Source: Clostridiales bacterium (GTDB lineage: Bacteria > Bacillota > Clostridia > Oscillospirales > Oscillospiraceae). Taken from it: 58,230 bases of DNA. Below are positions 16,923-25,876 of the stretch, one piece after another. The stretch is from contig JAJQBL010000090.1 of the NCBI GenBank assembly GCA_021203325.1, positions 1 to 58,230 on the forward strand. The letters are read 5' to 3'. The stretch's first letter is position 1. Each line of letters opens with the position of its first letter. Under the pieces are notes generated by a model that saw only the letters and a list, made by a program, of their open reading frames with translations, was not told the origin of the DNA and searched no databases. A program made the translations under genes and the position numbers.

Positions 16923-17708
16923 TTATTTTCTCTGCACAATGACGGAAATCTCCTGTTGCTGGTGCGCCGCGCCGTAGAACAGGCCCTGGTTGATGCGGCA
17001 GTCCTGATAGTCCCGCCCGTGGGAGATTTTGATGTGCTGATCTGTGACCATCTGGAGGTTGGTGGGGTCCAGGGCGTACCAGAGGCCGTTGTCCTCCGCC
17101 TCCACCCAGGCATGGCTCAGCCCCTCCCCCATCAGCATCCCCACCACATAGCGGGCCTTGATGCCCCTCAGCCGCAGGAGGGAAATCATGATGTGGGCGT
17201 AGTCCTGGCAGACCCCCTGCCCCAGTTCGAAGGCTTTGGCAGCGGGGGTGTTCACGTCGGTGACGTGCTGGGTGTAGGTCATGTGGCGGTACACCGCCTC
17301 CATGATCCTCTGCGCCTGGGCCAGAGGCCGCTCCCCCACCGGAAAGGGGATGGCGCGGCAAAAGTCCGCCATCTCGTCGCTGGGACTGGTCAGGTCCGTC
17401 TGGTAGAGGAACAGGTTCTCCTGATAGGGGTTGCCCGCCGGCACCGCCTCCGCCAGGCCGGTGACGGCCTCGCCGCAGATGTCCGCCTCAAAGCTGCTGT
17501 GGGGCCGGGTGACGTAGCCGTAGATGCAGAGGTTGCCGAAGGAATCCCGGCTCTCCCCCAGGGATTCTCTGGGGAAGACAAACCGCTGCTCCTGCAAAAT
17601 GCGCTGGCGGCCGTCTGACACCGGGCAGCACCGCAGGGTGAACTGATGGTCGTGGATCGGGCTGTCGAACCGGATGTTCAGATGATAGTGAAAGGAAAGC
17701 ACTTCCAC
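16923..17708 (-). CDS. Transglutaminase-like family protein
   Basis: 261-residue cytoplasmic protein with the bacterial transglutaminase N-terminal beta domain followed by a papain-like core. The catalytic Cys is in GQGVCQDYAHIM (about residue 180), the His in LSHAWVEAED and the Asp in YALDPTN, so the Cys-His-Asp triad is complete. Such proteins act as peptidases or amidases more often than as cross-linkers. It follows the alpha-E gene by 5 bases, in the same operon as the ATP-grasp gene. This trio is a recurrent neighbourhood in bacteria, predicted in the literature to make and remove peptide modifications, but its product is unknown. Confidence 0.87.
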   Translation of the reverse strand: MEVLSFHYHLNIRFDSPIHDHQFTLRCCPVSDGRQRILQEQRFVFPRESLGESRDSFGNLCIYGYVTRPHSSFEADICGEAVTGLAEAVPAGNPYQENLFLYQTDLTSPSDEMADFCRAIPFPVGERPLAQAQRIMEAVYRHMTYTQHVTDVNTPAAKAFELGQGVCQDYAHIMISLLRLRGIKARYVVGMLMGEGLSHAWVEAEDNGLWYALDPTNLQMVTDQHIKISHGRDYQDCRINQGLFYGAAHQQQEISVIVQRK

Positions 17709-17713
17709 GGGGG

Positions 17714-18382
17714 TTATACCTCCAGAATCCGTTCCGTCTCCCGGATGATGGCGGCATAGTCCAGCTTATCCGCCCGCATCAGCGCCCGCAGGTTGGAGAT
17801 GCTCTCCCGGCGGTACCGCAGGTCGCAGCGGTCAATGCGCCCGGCCAGACGGCAGACCTCCCGGTCCATGGCCACCCGGTCCATGCGGAGCCGGGCGTAC
17901 AGGTCCAGCCGCTCCACCCGCTTGCCCACCTTGATGATGTTGCGGGTGTTCTCGTCGTCGATCTGGTCGTCCACGATGCCCCAGAAGGCCAGAATGTCGT
18001 CGCTGACCTTCTGGAACTCGATCAGCGGCGCGTCGGAGTCCCTGGCCCTGTTCATGCCGTACACCGCCAGCTGGATGTAGGCCAGGGTCTCGCTGCCGAT
18101 TTCCTCCCGCAGCTCGATGGCGTTGTCGTAGGCCCGGTTCAGGTTGCTGATGATGGAGTTGGGGTTCTCCGGGTCAAAGGCATACCGGGCGATGAAATCG
18201 TCCCCATCGGTGTAGATGTTGGGGATGTCCAGCGAGGCGCAGAAGGCGGCATGGTCGCCCCCCACCTGCTCGATGAGCTGGTCAAAGCTCCTGGCAAACA
18301 GCTTGAGGGTGGTATACACCCGCTCGGAATACCGGCCCAGCCAGTAGAGCCGGTCGGCGTTTACGACTGACTTAATACCCAT
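17714..18382 (-). CDS. Alpha-E domain protein
   Basis: 222-residue, mostly helical protein of the alpha-E family (DUF403). It begins with the family signature ADRLYWLGRYSERVYTTLKL and has the acidic VDDQIDDENTRNIIKVGKRVERLDLYAR stretch. The molecular role is unknown; it is almost always found with circularly permuted ATP-grasp and transglutaminase-like genes, as here. It overlaps the end of the ATP-grasp gene by 22 bases, so translation is probably coupled. Confidence 0.88.
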   Translation of the reverse strand: MGIKSVVNADRLYWLGRYSERVYTTLKLFARSFDQLIEQVGGDHAAFCASLDIPNIYTDGDDFIARYAFDPENPNSIISNLNRAYDNAIELREEIGSETLAYIQLAVYGMNRARDSDAPLIEFQKVSDDILAFWGIVDDQIDDENTRNIIKVGKRVERLDLYARLRMDRVAMDREVCRLAGRIDRCDLRYRRESISNLRALMRADKLDYAAIIRETERILEV

Positions 18383-19683
18383 GTGTCTTTAAAACCTCCG
18401 CCTTGTGAAGAATTGACGATGAAGGAATCCGGATTCCGGGAGAAGCGGGTCAGCCCGCTCTTCCAGACCACCGGCTCCTCGCTGGTCAGGACGAACGCCC
18501 GCAGGTCGGCCTTCCGCTCCACGATTTCATTGCCCTCCTGAATGGGGATGTCGCAGAAGTCGATGGCCTCCTGGGCGATGAACCGCCGAGGCTCCGCCTT
18601 CAGCAGGGCGATGAAGTCCGCCTTCTGCTGGGCGGTCATCTTGCTGCCGAAGACTACGCCGTAGCCGCCCGCCTCCGCCACATCCTTCAGCACCAGGGTG
18701 TCGAAATGCTCCAGCACATACTGCATATCCTCCTGGTAGAAGGGCAGATAGGTGGGGGCGTTGTGGAGGATAGGCTCCTCCCCCAGATAATACTTAATCA
18801 TGCGGGGAACGAAGTAATAGATGCCCTTATCGTCCCCGATGCCGTTGCCGGGGGTGTTCAGCAGGGCCACGTTCCCCTTCCGGTACACGTCGAAGATGTG
18901 GGGGACGCCGATGACGGATTCCGGGTTGAAGGTCATGGGGTCCATGTACTCGTCGGAGATACGGCGGTAGACCGCACCGACCCGCTCCCGCCGTCCGGCG
19001 TAGCCCTTGAAGTAGAGGTAGTCGCCGTCCACCTGCAGGTCATTGTAGCCCACCAGGGGCACCCCCATCCGCTCCGCCAGGAAAGCGTGCTCAAAGTAGG
19101 CGGCGTTGTAGCGGCCCGGCGTCAGCACCACGCTGAGGCCCCCCACGTTCACATAGTCCATGGCGTGTTTCAGGAGGTCGGCATAGTTCCGGTTGTCCTC
19201 AATGGGGTTGTCGTGGAAGGTGCGGGGGCTGGAGCGGCGGCACAGCTCCCGGGCGATCATGGGATAGGAGGCGCCGGAGGGCACCCGCAGGTTGTCCTCC
19301 AGGATGTACCACTCCCCGTCCTTGCCCAGCACCAGGTCGATGCCGGAGACGTGGGAAAAGACCTCCTTCGGCGGCACCACCCCCTCGCAGGGCACCAGAT
19401 AACCGCTGGAGGCGTAGATGAATTCCTCGGGCACCACCCTGTCCCGGACGATCTTCTTGTCGTTGTAAATATCCAGCAGGAACAGGTTCAGCGCCTTGAC
19501 CCGCTGCTTCAATCCCCGCTCCAGATAGTCAAACTCCTCTTTTGTGATGACGCGGGGGATGGCGTCAAAAGGAAAGAGCTGCTCTTTAAAGGTGCCGTTT
19601 TTGTAGATGCCAAACTTCACGCCGTACCTGGCCAGAAGCTCGTTCACCGTGTCCCGCTTGTCCAGCAAATCATAGTTCTTCAC
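18361..19683 (-). CDS. Circularly permuted ATP-grasp (type 2) ligase
   Basis: 440-residue predicted carboxylate-amine/thiol ligase that would use ATP to form an amide bond. The permuted ATP-grasp core is visible in the YILEDNLRVPSGASYPM stretch (metal/ATP-binding Glu and Asn), in LLNTPGNGIGDDKGIYYFV, and in TLVLKDVAEAGGYGVVFG, which contains the glycine-rich nucleotide loop. It is the first gene of a three-gene operon with alpha-E and transglutaminase-like partners. A GTG start at 19681-19683 is used; the ribosome site is weak. The substrate is not predictable. Confidence 0.88.
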   Translation of the reverse strand: MKNYDLLDKRDTVNELLARYGVKFGIYKNGTFKEQLFPFDAIPRVITKEEFDYLERGLKQRVKALNLFLLDIYNDKKIVRDRVVPEEFIYASSGYLVPCEGVVPPKEVFSHVSGIDLVLGKDGEWYILEDNLRVPSGASYPMIARELCRRSSPRTFHDNPIEDNRNYADLLKHAMDYVNVGGLSVVLTPGRYNAAYFEHAFLAERMGVPLVGYNDLQVDGDYLYFKGYAGRRERVGAVYRRISDEYMDPMTFNPESVIGVPHIFDVYRKGNVALLNTPGNGIGDDKGIYYFVPRMIKYYLGEEPILHNAPTYLPFYQEDMQYVLEHFDTLVLKDVAEAGGYGVVFGSKMTAQQKADFIALLKAEPRRFIAQEAIDFCDIPIQEGNEIVERKADLRAFVLTSEEPVVWKSGLTRFSRNPDSFIVNSSQGGGFKDTWVLSQS

Positions 19684-19729
19684 GCGCTCTCACTACTTTC
19701 TCTTCTGCCCGACTGTTCGGGTGAGCTGC

Positions 19730-19776
19730 AAAAAATGAAACAAGGATGCCCTGCACTTGCAAAACATCCTTGTTTT
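19730..19776 (-). terminator. Terminator after pepF
   Basis: An 11-bp stem (19738-19748 with 19765-19775). On the minus strand it is followed by a T-rich tract (A-run 19730-19735), placed to end the pepF transcript. No other gene lies in 19684-19872. Confidence 0.75.
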
Positions 19777-19872
19777 CTCTAGGATAACAGACGGAACGGA
19801 AAATGTCAACTATGATTCTGCCCAATTTCGCCCTGACCGGGCAAAAAAGTTTCGCGCCCGGGGCAAACCGCG

Positions 19873-21660
19873 TTACACCAGCCCCTCCAGCTCGTCCAGC
19901 AGGCCATCAAACACGGCGATGGCCGATTCCAGCGGCTCCGGGGTGGACATATCCACCCCGGCCCCCTTCAGCAGCTCGATGGGGGTCCTGGAGCAGCCGC
20001 CCTTCAGGAAGCCCAGATAGGCCTCCACCGCCTCCTCCCCGCCGTGGAGGATCTTCTGGGACAGGGCCACCGCGGCGGCGAAGCCGGTGGCGTACTGGTA
20101 CAGGTAGAAATTGTAGTAAAAATGGGGGATGCGGGACCACTCCAGGGCGATGTTGTCGTCGCTCTCCAATGCAGGGCCGAAGTACTTATCCTGCAAACCG
20201 CGATAGATGGCGCAGCAGGCCTCCGCCGTGACCCCCTGACCGGACCAGGTCAGCTCGTTGACCCGCAGCTCAAACTCGGCCAGCTGGGTCTGGCGGAAGA
20301 AGGTGGTGCGGAACTGCTCCAGATAGTAGTTGATGAGATAGGCCCGCTCCCGGCGGTCGGTGGTCTTGCCCAGCAGGTACTGCATCAGCAGGCACTCGTT
20401 GCAGGTGGAGGCCACCTCCGCCACAAAGATTTTGTAATGCTTGTACACCTGGGGCTGATTCTCGTTGGACAGCCAGGTGTGCATGGCGTGGCCCATCTCG
20501 TGAATCAGGGTAAACACGTCCATCAGCTTGTCCTGATAGTTCAGCAGGATATAGGGGTGTACGTTGGGCCCGGCGCAGTAGCCGCCGGAGCGCTTGCCCG
20601 CGTTCTCGTACACGTCGATCCAGCCGCCCTCCAGGCCCTGCCGCACCACGGAGAGGTAGTCCTCCCCCAGGGGTTTCAGCGCCTCCAGCACCAGGGCTTT
20701 GGCGTCCTCAAAGGGGGTGTCCATGGTCACGTCCCCCACGATGGGGGTGTACATGTCATAGGGGTGCAGGGTCTCCACCCCCAGCAGCTTCTTCCGCAGG
20801 GCCACATACCGGTGGAGGGAGGGCAGATGCTGTTCCACGGTGGAGAGCAGGTTGTGATAGATCTCCTCCGGCACCTCCGTCTCCGCCACGGCGGCGGCCA
20901 GAGAGGAGGGGTACCTCCGGGCTTTGGCGAAGAACCACAGCTGTTTCGTCTGGGCCCCCAGGGTGGCGGCCAGGGTGTTCCGGAACTGACCGTAGGAGGC
21001 ATACAGGGTCTCATAGGTGTTTTTCCGGAGGGTGCGGTCTTTGGACTCGATATACTTCCCATAGGTGCCCTGGGACAGGGGACGTAGATTCTCCTCCCCG
21101 TCCTCCACGTCTGGGAAGGTCAGGTCGGCATCGTTGAACATGGAAAAGATGTCGTCCGGCCCGCCGGACAGGTCTCCGGCGGCGGCCAGCAGCTTTTCCT
21201 CCGCCGGGGAGAGGGTGTGCTCCCGTCTGCTGCGGATGACCTCCAGGTGGCGGCGGTACAGGGCCAGCCCCTCCACCGTCTCATACCAGTCCGCCAGCGT
21301 CTCCTCCGGGATGGCCAGCAGCTCCCCCGTCTCAAAGGCTCCGGCGGTGGACAGCTCCAGCAGCACGCTCCTGGCCTGGGCGTTCATTGCCTGGTATTTG
21401 GCCACCCGGGTGTCGCTGTCCCCCCGGAGCATGGCGTACTCCAGCACGTCGGTGACCTGAGCGCTGATGGCGTCGTCCAGCTGCAAATAGGCCAGCAGGG
21501 TCTCCCCGCTCTCCCCCAGCCGTCCCTCATAGCTCCGCACCTGGGGGATGCAGGACTTGAGCTGCTCCAGCGCCTCCTGCCAGGCCTCGTCTGTGGGATA
21601 AATGTGCTCCAGCTTCCACAGGTAGCGTGCATCCTGCTCGCTGCGTTCTTTCACTGCCAT
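19873..21660 (-). CDS. pepF: Oligoendopeptidase F (M3 family)
   Basis: 595-residue zinc metallopeptidase that degrades short peptides in the cytoplasm. The catalytic HEMGHAMH motif (HExxH) is near residue 387, and the third ligand lies in the following helix with FVAEVASTCNE. The N-terminal helical domain and the SSLAAAVAETEVPEEIYHNL stretch match PepF. The length is normal and there is no signal peptide. AAGGAAG sits 8 bases before the ATG. It is 153 bases downstream of typA, with a terminator-like hairpin between, so it may have its own promoter. Confidence 0.93.
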   Translation of the reverse strand: MAVKERSEQDARYLWKLEHIYPTDEAWQEALEQLKSCIPQVRSYEGRLGESGETLLAYLQLDDAISAQVTDVLEYAMLRGDSDTRVAKYQAMNAQARSVLLELSTAGAFETGELLAIPEETLADWYETVEGLALYRRHLEVIRSRREHTLSPAEEKLLAAAGDLSGGPDDIFSMFNDADLTFPDVEDGEENLRPLSQGTYGKYIESKDRTLRKNTYETLYASYGQFRNTLAATLGAQTKQLWFFAKARRYPSSLAAAVAETEVPEEIYHNLLSTVEQHLPSLHRYVALRKKLLGVETLHPYDMYTPIVGDVTMDTPFEDAKALVLEALKPLGEDYLSVVRQGLEGGWIDVYENAGKRSGGYCAGPNVHPYILLNYQDKLMDVFTLIHEMGHAMHTWLSNENQPQVYKHYKIFVAEVASTCNECLLMQYLLGKTTDRRERAYLINYYLEQFRTTFFRQTQLAEFELRVNELTWSGQGVTAEACCAIYRGLQDKYFGPALESDDNIALEWSRIPHFYYNFYLYQYATGFAAAVALSQKILHGGEEAVEAYLGFLKGGCSRTPIELLKGAGVDMSTPEPLESAIAVFDGLLDELEGLV

Positions 21661-21732
21661 AATCCTGCTTCCTTTCGTTTTGTGATTGTATCTTCCGGGG
21701 GTGCGCGGGCGCTGACGCCATCGGCCCAGAAA

Positions 21733-21761
21733 AGGCCGGCCTCTGCGCTGCCGCAGAGGCC
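21733..21761 (-). terminator. Hairpin after typA
   Basis: A perfect 10-bp stem (21738-21747 with 21752-21761) with a 4-base loop, followed on the minus strand by a short T-run. Probable, not strong, terminator. Confidence 0.6.
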
Positions 21762-21813
21762 AGACCCACAGGGCGATATGATTTACTTGCGCCGCCGTCC
21801 CGGCCCCGGTTCC

Positions 21814-23646
21814 TCAGTGGTTCTTTTTGCCGTGAATGGACTTCATCCGCAGGTCGTTGGACAAAATGCTCTTGCGCAGGCGGAGGAAGTGGGGGGTCAC
21901 CTCCAGCAGCTCGTCGTCCGCCAGGAACTCCAGGCACTGCTCCAGGCTCATCTGTCTGGGAGGAATCAGGTGCAGCGCATCGTCCGACCCGGCGGCCCGG
22001 GTGTTGGTCAGCTGCTTCTTCTTGCAGACGTTGATGGTGATGTCCTCATCCTTGGGGTTCATGCCGATGATCATGCCCTCGTAGACGTCCACGCCGGCCC
22101 CGATGAACAGGACGCCCCGCTGCTGGGCGTTGTACAGGCCGTAGGTGATGCTGACGCCGGTCTCAGAGGCCACCAGAGAGCCGGTGTTCCGGCGCTCCAG
22201 GTCCCCGGCGTAGGGCTGGTAGGAGTCAAAGACGGAGGCCATGATGCCCTCGCCCTTGGTGGCGGTCAGGAACTCGTTCCGGTAGCCGAAGAGGCCCCGG
22301 GAGGGCACCAGGAATTCGATTTTCATCCGGTCGCCCAGCGGGCTCATGTCCAGCATGGTGCCCTTGCGCTGACCCAGCTGCTCGATGACGGTGCCCATAT
22401 AGTCGGCGGGTGCGTCGATGACCACCCGCTCCACCGGCTCGCACCGGACGCCGTCAATGGTGCGAAACAGCACCCGGGGCGGGGAAACCTGGAACTCGTA
22501 TCCTTCCCGGCGCATGGTTTCAATCAAAATGCCCAGGTGCATTTCGCCCCGCCCGGCCACGTTGAAGGAGTCGGTGGAGTCCGGCAGCTCCGACACCCGG
22601 AGGGACACGTCCTTCAGCGTCTCCCGGAACAGCCGCTCCCGAATCTGGCGGGAGGTGACAAATTTGCCGTCCCGGCCCGCATAGGGGGAGTCGTTGACGG
22701 AGAAGGTGATTTCCATAGTGGGGGCGGACACTTTTACGAACTCCAGCGGCTCGATGGCCTCCGGGGCACAGATGGTGTCGCCAATGGTGACGTCCCCGAT
22801 GCCGGACATGGCAATGATGTTGCCCGCCTCGGCCCGGCGGCAGGGGACCCGGCTCAGGCCGTTGAACTCAAACAGGGCGGACGCCTTGAACTTCTTGGAG
22901 ACGGTTTCCGGGTCGTGGAAGTTGCAGACCTGAATCTCCTCATTCTGCTCCAGCACGCCCCGCTCAATGCGGCCGATGGCGATGCGGCCCACAAACTCGT
23001 TATAGTCAATGGAGGACACCAGCATCTGGAAGGGGGCGTCCAGCTCCACCTCCGGCGCGGGGATATGCTCCAAAATAGTATGGAACAGGGGCTCCAGGTC
23101 AGTGCCCCGGACGTCCGGGTCGGTGGAGCAAATGCCCTCCCGGGCGGAGCAGTACAGGAAGGGGGAATCCAGCTGCTCGTCCGTGGCGTTCAGGTCCATC
23201 AGCAGCTCCAGCGTCTCGTCCACCACCTCCCGCACCCGCTGGTCGGGGCGGTCAATCTTGTTCACCACGATGATGACCTTGTGGCCCAGCTCCAGCGCCC
23301 GGGACAGCACGAAACGGGTCTGAGGCATGGGGCCTTCCGCCGCGTCCACCAGGAGGATGACGCCGTTGACCATTTTCAGGATGCGCTCCACCTCGCCGCC
23401 GAAGTCGGCGTGGCCCGGCGTGTCCACGATGTTGATCTTCGTGTCCCCATAGGTGACGGCGGTGTTCTTCGCCAGAATGGTAATGCCACGTTCACGCTCC
23501 AGATCGCCGGAGTCCATCACCCGCTCCACGACCTCCTGATTTTTCCGGTAGACGCCGCTTTGCTGGAGCATGGCGTCCACCAGGGTGGTCTTGCCGTGGT
23601 CAACGTGAGCAATAATCGCAACATTTCTCAGTTTAGACTGTACCAT
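21814..23646 (-). CDS. typA: Translational GTPase TypA/BipA
   Basis: Ribosome-associated GTPase related to EF-G, involved in 50S assembly and stress adaptation. The 610 residues start [20 protein letters not shown] (G1 P-loop), then [13 protein letters not shown] (switch), [11 protein letters not shown] (G3) and VVNKIDRPD (G4), followed by the beta-barrel, alpha/beta and BipA-specific C-terminal domains. The start at 23646 is chosen because homology begins there and GAGAGG lies about 9 bases upstream. The 5' leader is about 100 bases. Confidence 0.96.
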   Translation of the reverse strand: MVQSKLRNVAIIAHVDHGKTTLVDAMLQQSGVYRKNQEVVERVMDSGDLERERGITILAKNTAVTYGDTKINIVDTPGHADFGGEVERILKMVNGVILLVDAAEGPMPQTRFVLSRALELGHKVIIVVNKIDRPDQRVREVVDETLELLMDLNATDEQLDSPFLYCSAREGICSTDPDVRGTDLEPLFHTILEHIPAPEVELDAPFQMLVSSIDYNEFVGRIAIGRIERGVLEQNEEIQVCNFHDPETVSKKFKASALFEFNGLSRVPCRRAEAGNIIAMSGIGDVTIGDTICAPEAIEPLEFVKVSAPTMEITFSVNDSPYAGRDGKFVTSRQIRERLFRETLKDVSLRVSELPDSTDSFNVAGRGEMHLGILIETMRREGYEFQVSPPRVLFRTIDGVRCEPVERVVIDAPADYMGTVIEQLGQRKGTMLDMSPLGDRMKIEFLVPSRGLFGYRNEFLTATKGEGIMASVFDSYQPYAGDLERRNTGSLVASETGVSITYGLYNAQQRGVLFIGAGVDVYEGMIIGMNPKDEDITINVCKKKQLTNTRAAGSDDALHLIPPRQMSLEQCLEFLADDELLEVTPHFLRLRKSILSNDLRMKSIHGKKNH

Positions 23647-23750
23647 GTAGTTCTGCCTCTCTTTTATCGTGCATACTTTAATGCCAAAACGAATTCCTGT
23701 CCGCAGGACGCGGAGGGTGCCTCTCAGGTTCCGAGATTGCAACATTCTAT

Positions 23751-23778
23751 ATTATATACCACTGCCGAAAAATAGCAA
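23751..23778 (-). promoter_or_regulatory. Promoter of typA
   Basis: On the minus strand TTGCTA (23773-23778), a 16-base spacer and TATAAT (23751-23756). The 375-base gap between typA and the SASP gene otherwise holds only the SASP promoter. Confidence 0.75.
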
Positions 23779-23933
23779 CCCCATTTTTCAATTTTGGGCT
23801 TTTTGCGTTCCGGGAACAGCATCATTTCCGGGCCGGGCCGGCAAAATAAAGTGCGGGAACCGGTCATGTGCTGTCAAAAAATTCCAGCCCCCTCCTCTGG
23901 AAAGGCCGCCAGCTTTTGGCGCCCCGCCCCGCC

Positions 23934-23962
23934 GCATAGTTCGGGCGGAATTTCTCATACTA
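23934..23962 (+). promoter_or_regulatory. Sigma-G-like promoter of the SASP gene
   Basis: GCATA at 23934-23938, a 17-base spacer and an exact CATACTA at 23956-23962. CATACTA is the -10 consensus of forespore sigma-G promoters, as expected for a spore-core protein gene. Confidence 0.75.
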
Positions 23963-24021
23963 CACTCGTCACTTCCACTCAGGAAGGGTCGAATCTGAAC
24001 AGAAAGAGAGATGCAAAGCGT

Positions 24022-24222
24022 ATGGCTAACAGCAACAGCAATAAGATCGTCGTGCCCCAGGCACGGGAGGCCATGGACAAGTTCAAGATGGAGGCCGCCA
24101 ACGAGGTGGGCGTCAACCTGCAGCAGGGCTACAACGGCGACATCACCGCCCGTCAGGCCGGCTCCATCGGCGGCCAGATGGTTCGGAAGATGATCGAGGC
24201 CTACGAGCAGGGCCTGAAGTAA
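24022..24222 (+). CDS. Alpha/beta-type small acid-soluble spore protein
   Basis: 66-residue DNA-binding protein that coats and protects the spore chromosome and is degraded during germination. The sequence shows the family core KFKMEAANEVGVNLQQGYNG, containing the germination-protease cleavage region, and the second motif TARQAGSIGGQMVRKMIEAYEQ. The start at 24022 gives MANSNSNKIVVPQAR, a typical SASP beginning; the ribosome site AAAGAGAG is weak and about 11 bases upstream. A sigma-G-like promoter lies 60 bases before it. This gene is direct evidence that the organism makes endospores. Confidence 0.95.
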   Translation: MANSNSNKIVVPQAREAMDKFKMEAANEVGVNLQQGYNGDITARQAGSIGGQMVRKMIEAYEQGLK

Positions 24223-24284
24223 TCCGGTCCCTTCCGCCCCGCCGGGGCGGGAGGCAGAAAAATTCGGGACCCTTTTCACGCAAA

Positions 24285-24311
24285 AGAGGCAGCCGGCCAG
24301 CAGGCCGGCTG
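24285..24311. terminator. Hairpin between the SASP and S51 peptidase genes
   Basis: A perfect 9-bp stem (24290-24298 with 24303-24311), with a T-run on the minus side (AAAAG at 24282-24286) and a TCTCCTTATTCT tract on the plus side. It can serve both convergent genes. Confidence 0.65.
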
Positions 24312-24320
24312 TCTCCTTAT

Positions 24321-24378
24321 TCTATGCGGATTTCGCAGTTTTTTATGCAGATTTTGCAGTTTTCTATACAAATTTTCG
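24321..24378. repeat. Three degenerate 22-bp direct repeats
   Basis: A unit of the form TATGCRGATTTYGCAGTTTT occurs near 24323-24342 and 24345-24364, with a decayed third copy ending at 24378, just before the S51 peptidase stop. The function is unknown; it may be a remnant of local duplication. Confidence 0.5.
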
Positions 24379-24382
24379 GTTG

Positions 24383-25126
24383 TCAAACGGGAAGGACGAC
24401 GGATTTTCCTGCGGCGCAGATTTTCAGCAGCCTGCCGTCCGCAATGCGGTAGCCCTCCCCGTAGAGGGTGGTGACGCCATTTTGCACCAGCAAATAGCTG
24501 CCGTCCACCAGGGCGTAGAACACCCGCCCCATACTGTCCCGGTAGGTGATGTCCTCAAAGAGGCGCATCCCGTCCAGCGCCGCGTTCCGCACCGCCTGAT
24601 AGTGGGGCAGCACCATGGCCTCCGTCAACCCCAGGCCGGGGAGGAACCGCCGGTAGTCAGGGTCAAGGGCCTCCCCCTCCAACTCCGGCTGGGCATAGAC
24701 CACGTCGGCGCTGTTCATGGTGCCAGCGCTGATGCCCAGCACAATGCCGGGATACCCTGCCAGCTTTTCCCGCAGGCCGATGCGTTGGAAAAAGGCGTTC
24801 TGGGTGGGGACGTGGCCCCCGGCCAGAATCAGCAGGTCAAACCGGCGCAGCGCCCGGGGGGCGTAGTCCGGCCCGGCATCGTCCCAGACCGCCAGCCCGG
24901 CAAAGGGCAGGCCGGAGACGGCGAAGGCCGCCCCCAGCTCCGCCGCCCGGGACAGGTTCTCCACATGCTCCGCCGGGGCGGCGCTGATAAACAAAACGTT
25001 CATCTCCGGCTTCCAAAGGGCGGCGAGGCGGCCAATCAGGCCGTTGGCGCCGTTGACCTCCCTGGCGCTGTAGGGGTGCTCCGCATCCTTGGGGATGGCG
25101 GGGCTGCTGGTCAAAAATGCGATCAT
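24383..25126 (-). CDS. Peptidase E/cyanophycinase-like protein (S51 family)
   Basis: 247-residue serine peptidase of the class I glutamine-amidotransferase-like fold. The nucleophile elbow is GISAGTMNSAD (catalytic Ser near residue 142), preceded by LLILAGGHVPTQ, the oxyanion loop of the family. Peptidase E cleaves Asp-X dipeptides, and relatives degrade cyanophycin; which applies here is unknown. It is the last gene of an operon with the DUF5685 and J-domain genes (42-base gap), followed by a terminator. AAAGGAA precedes the ATG. Confidence 0.85.
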   Translation of the reverse strand: MIAFLTSSPAIPKDAEHPYSAREVNGANGLIGRLAALWKPEMNVLFISAAPAEHVENLSRAAELGAAFAVSGLPFAGLAVWDDAGPDYAPRALRRFDLLILAGGHVPTQNAFFQRIGLREKLAGYPGIVLGISAGTMNSADVVYAQPELEGEALDPDYRRFLPGLGLTEAMVLPHYQAVRNAALDGMRLFEDITYRDSMGRVFYALVDGSYLLVQNGVTTLYGEGYRIADGRLLKICAAGKSVVLPV

Positions 25127-25168
25127 GGTATCGGTTCCTTTCCATATGCTCAGTGCAGGAATCCTGCA

Positions 25169-25876
25169 TCAGCGGAAGCCCCCATAGGAGCCGTATCCGT
25201 ATCCGCCTCCGCCGCAGCAGCAGGAGCAAATTGCCTGAATCAGGCAAAGGTACATACAGAAGCTGTACGGCCCGCCGCTGGCGCAGTAATGGAAGTTGGT
25301 GCCGCCGCTCTGCTGGTAGAAGGTGCCGCTGCGCTGCATATATTGCAGGGCCTGCTGATACTCGGCGTTGCCGGGGTCCATCTCCACGGCGGTCTGCATA
25401 TGCTGCAGGCCGAGGATTTTGTTGCCCATACCGGCGTGGGCCAGGCCGCTGAGGTAATACCACCGGGCGTTCCGCTCCGCGGAGGGCACCCGGTTCAGGG
25501 CGTTGACGGCGTCCTGATACTCCCCCGCCTGAACGAAGTGGGCGGCGGCCTGGAGGTCGCTGCTGTCGCGGCTGGTGTCGTAGGTGCTCTGCTGGCGCTG
25601 CTCCCGCTGGGCGTAGCCGTAGCCATAGCTTCCGTAGGGGTTCCCGTAGGGGTTCGACTGCCGGGCGGAGGAATAGGGGTTGGCCTGCTGGTACTTTTCC
25701 GGGTTCTGGATCTGGTCATAGGCGGCGTTGATCTCGTTCATCTTCTTTGCCGCTTCCGGGTCGTTGGGATGCAGGTCAGGATGGTACTGCTTTGCCAGCT
25801 TTCGGTATGCCTTTTTGATCTCCTCCTGAGACGCGTCCCGGGAGACGCCAAGCACCTTATAAGGGTCATCGATCAT
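25169..25876 (-). CDS. J-domain protein with TPR-like region and Cys/Gly-rich tail
   Basis: 235-residue co-chaperone-like protein. Residues 1-65 form a J domain with the invariant HPD (QYHPDLHP), which stimulates DnaK ATPase. A Gly/Tyr/Asn-rich linker (about 66-95) and a TPR-like helical repeat region (about 105-180) follow. The tail is unusual: a hydrophobic stretch with several cysteines (FCMYLCLIQAICSCCC), then Gly/Tyr-rich residues. It lacks the zinc finger and the client-binding domains of true DnaJ. The start at 25876 has GGAGGAA 7 bases upstream and overlaps the end of the DUF5685 gene. The cysteine tail could anchor it to membranes or bind metal. Confidence 0.88.
   Translation of the reverse strand: MIDDPYKVLGVSRDASQEEIKKAYRKLAKQYHPDLHPNDPEAAKKMNEINAAYDQIQNPEKYQQANPYSSARQSNPYGNPYGSYGYGYAQREQRQQSTYDTSRDSSDLQAAAHFVQAGEYQDAVNALNRVPSAERNARWYYLSGLAHAGMGNKILGLQHMQTAVEMDPGNAEYQQALQYMQRSGTFYQQSGGTNFHYCASGGPYSFCMYLCLIQAICSCCCGGGGYGYGSYGGFR

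Noticed and set aside
21217-23775. 852-residue plus-strand open frame opposite typA and pepF
   Set aside because: Composition is His/Gly/Val-rich shadow translation of the antisense of highly conserved genes; there is no ribosome site or domain, and it spans two real genes.
24383-25126. True cyanophycinase working with the ATP-grasp gene
   Set aside because: The ATP-grasp protein at 18361 is not cyanophycin synthetase, and the S51 protein is equally like peptidase E; the link is too weak to claim.
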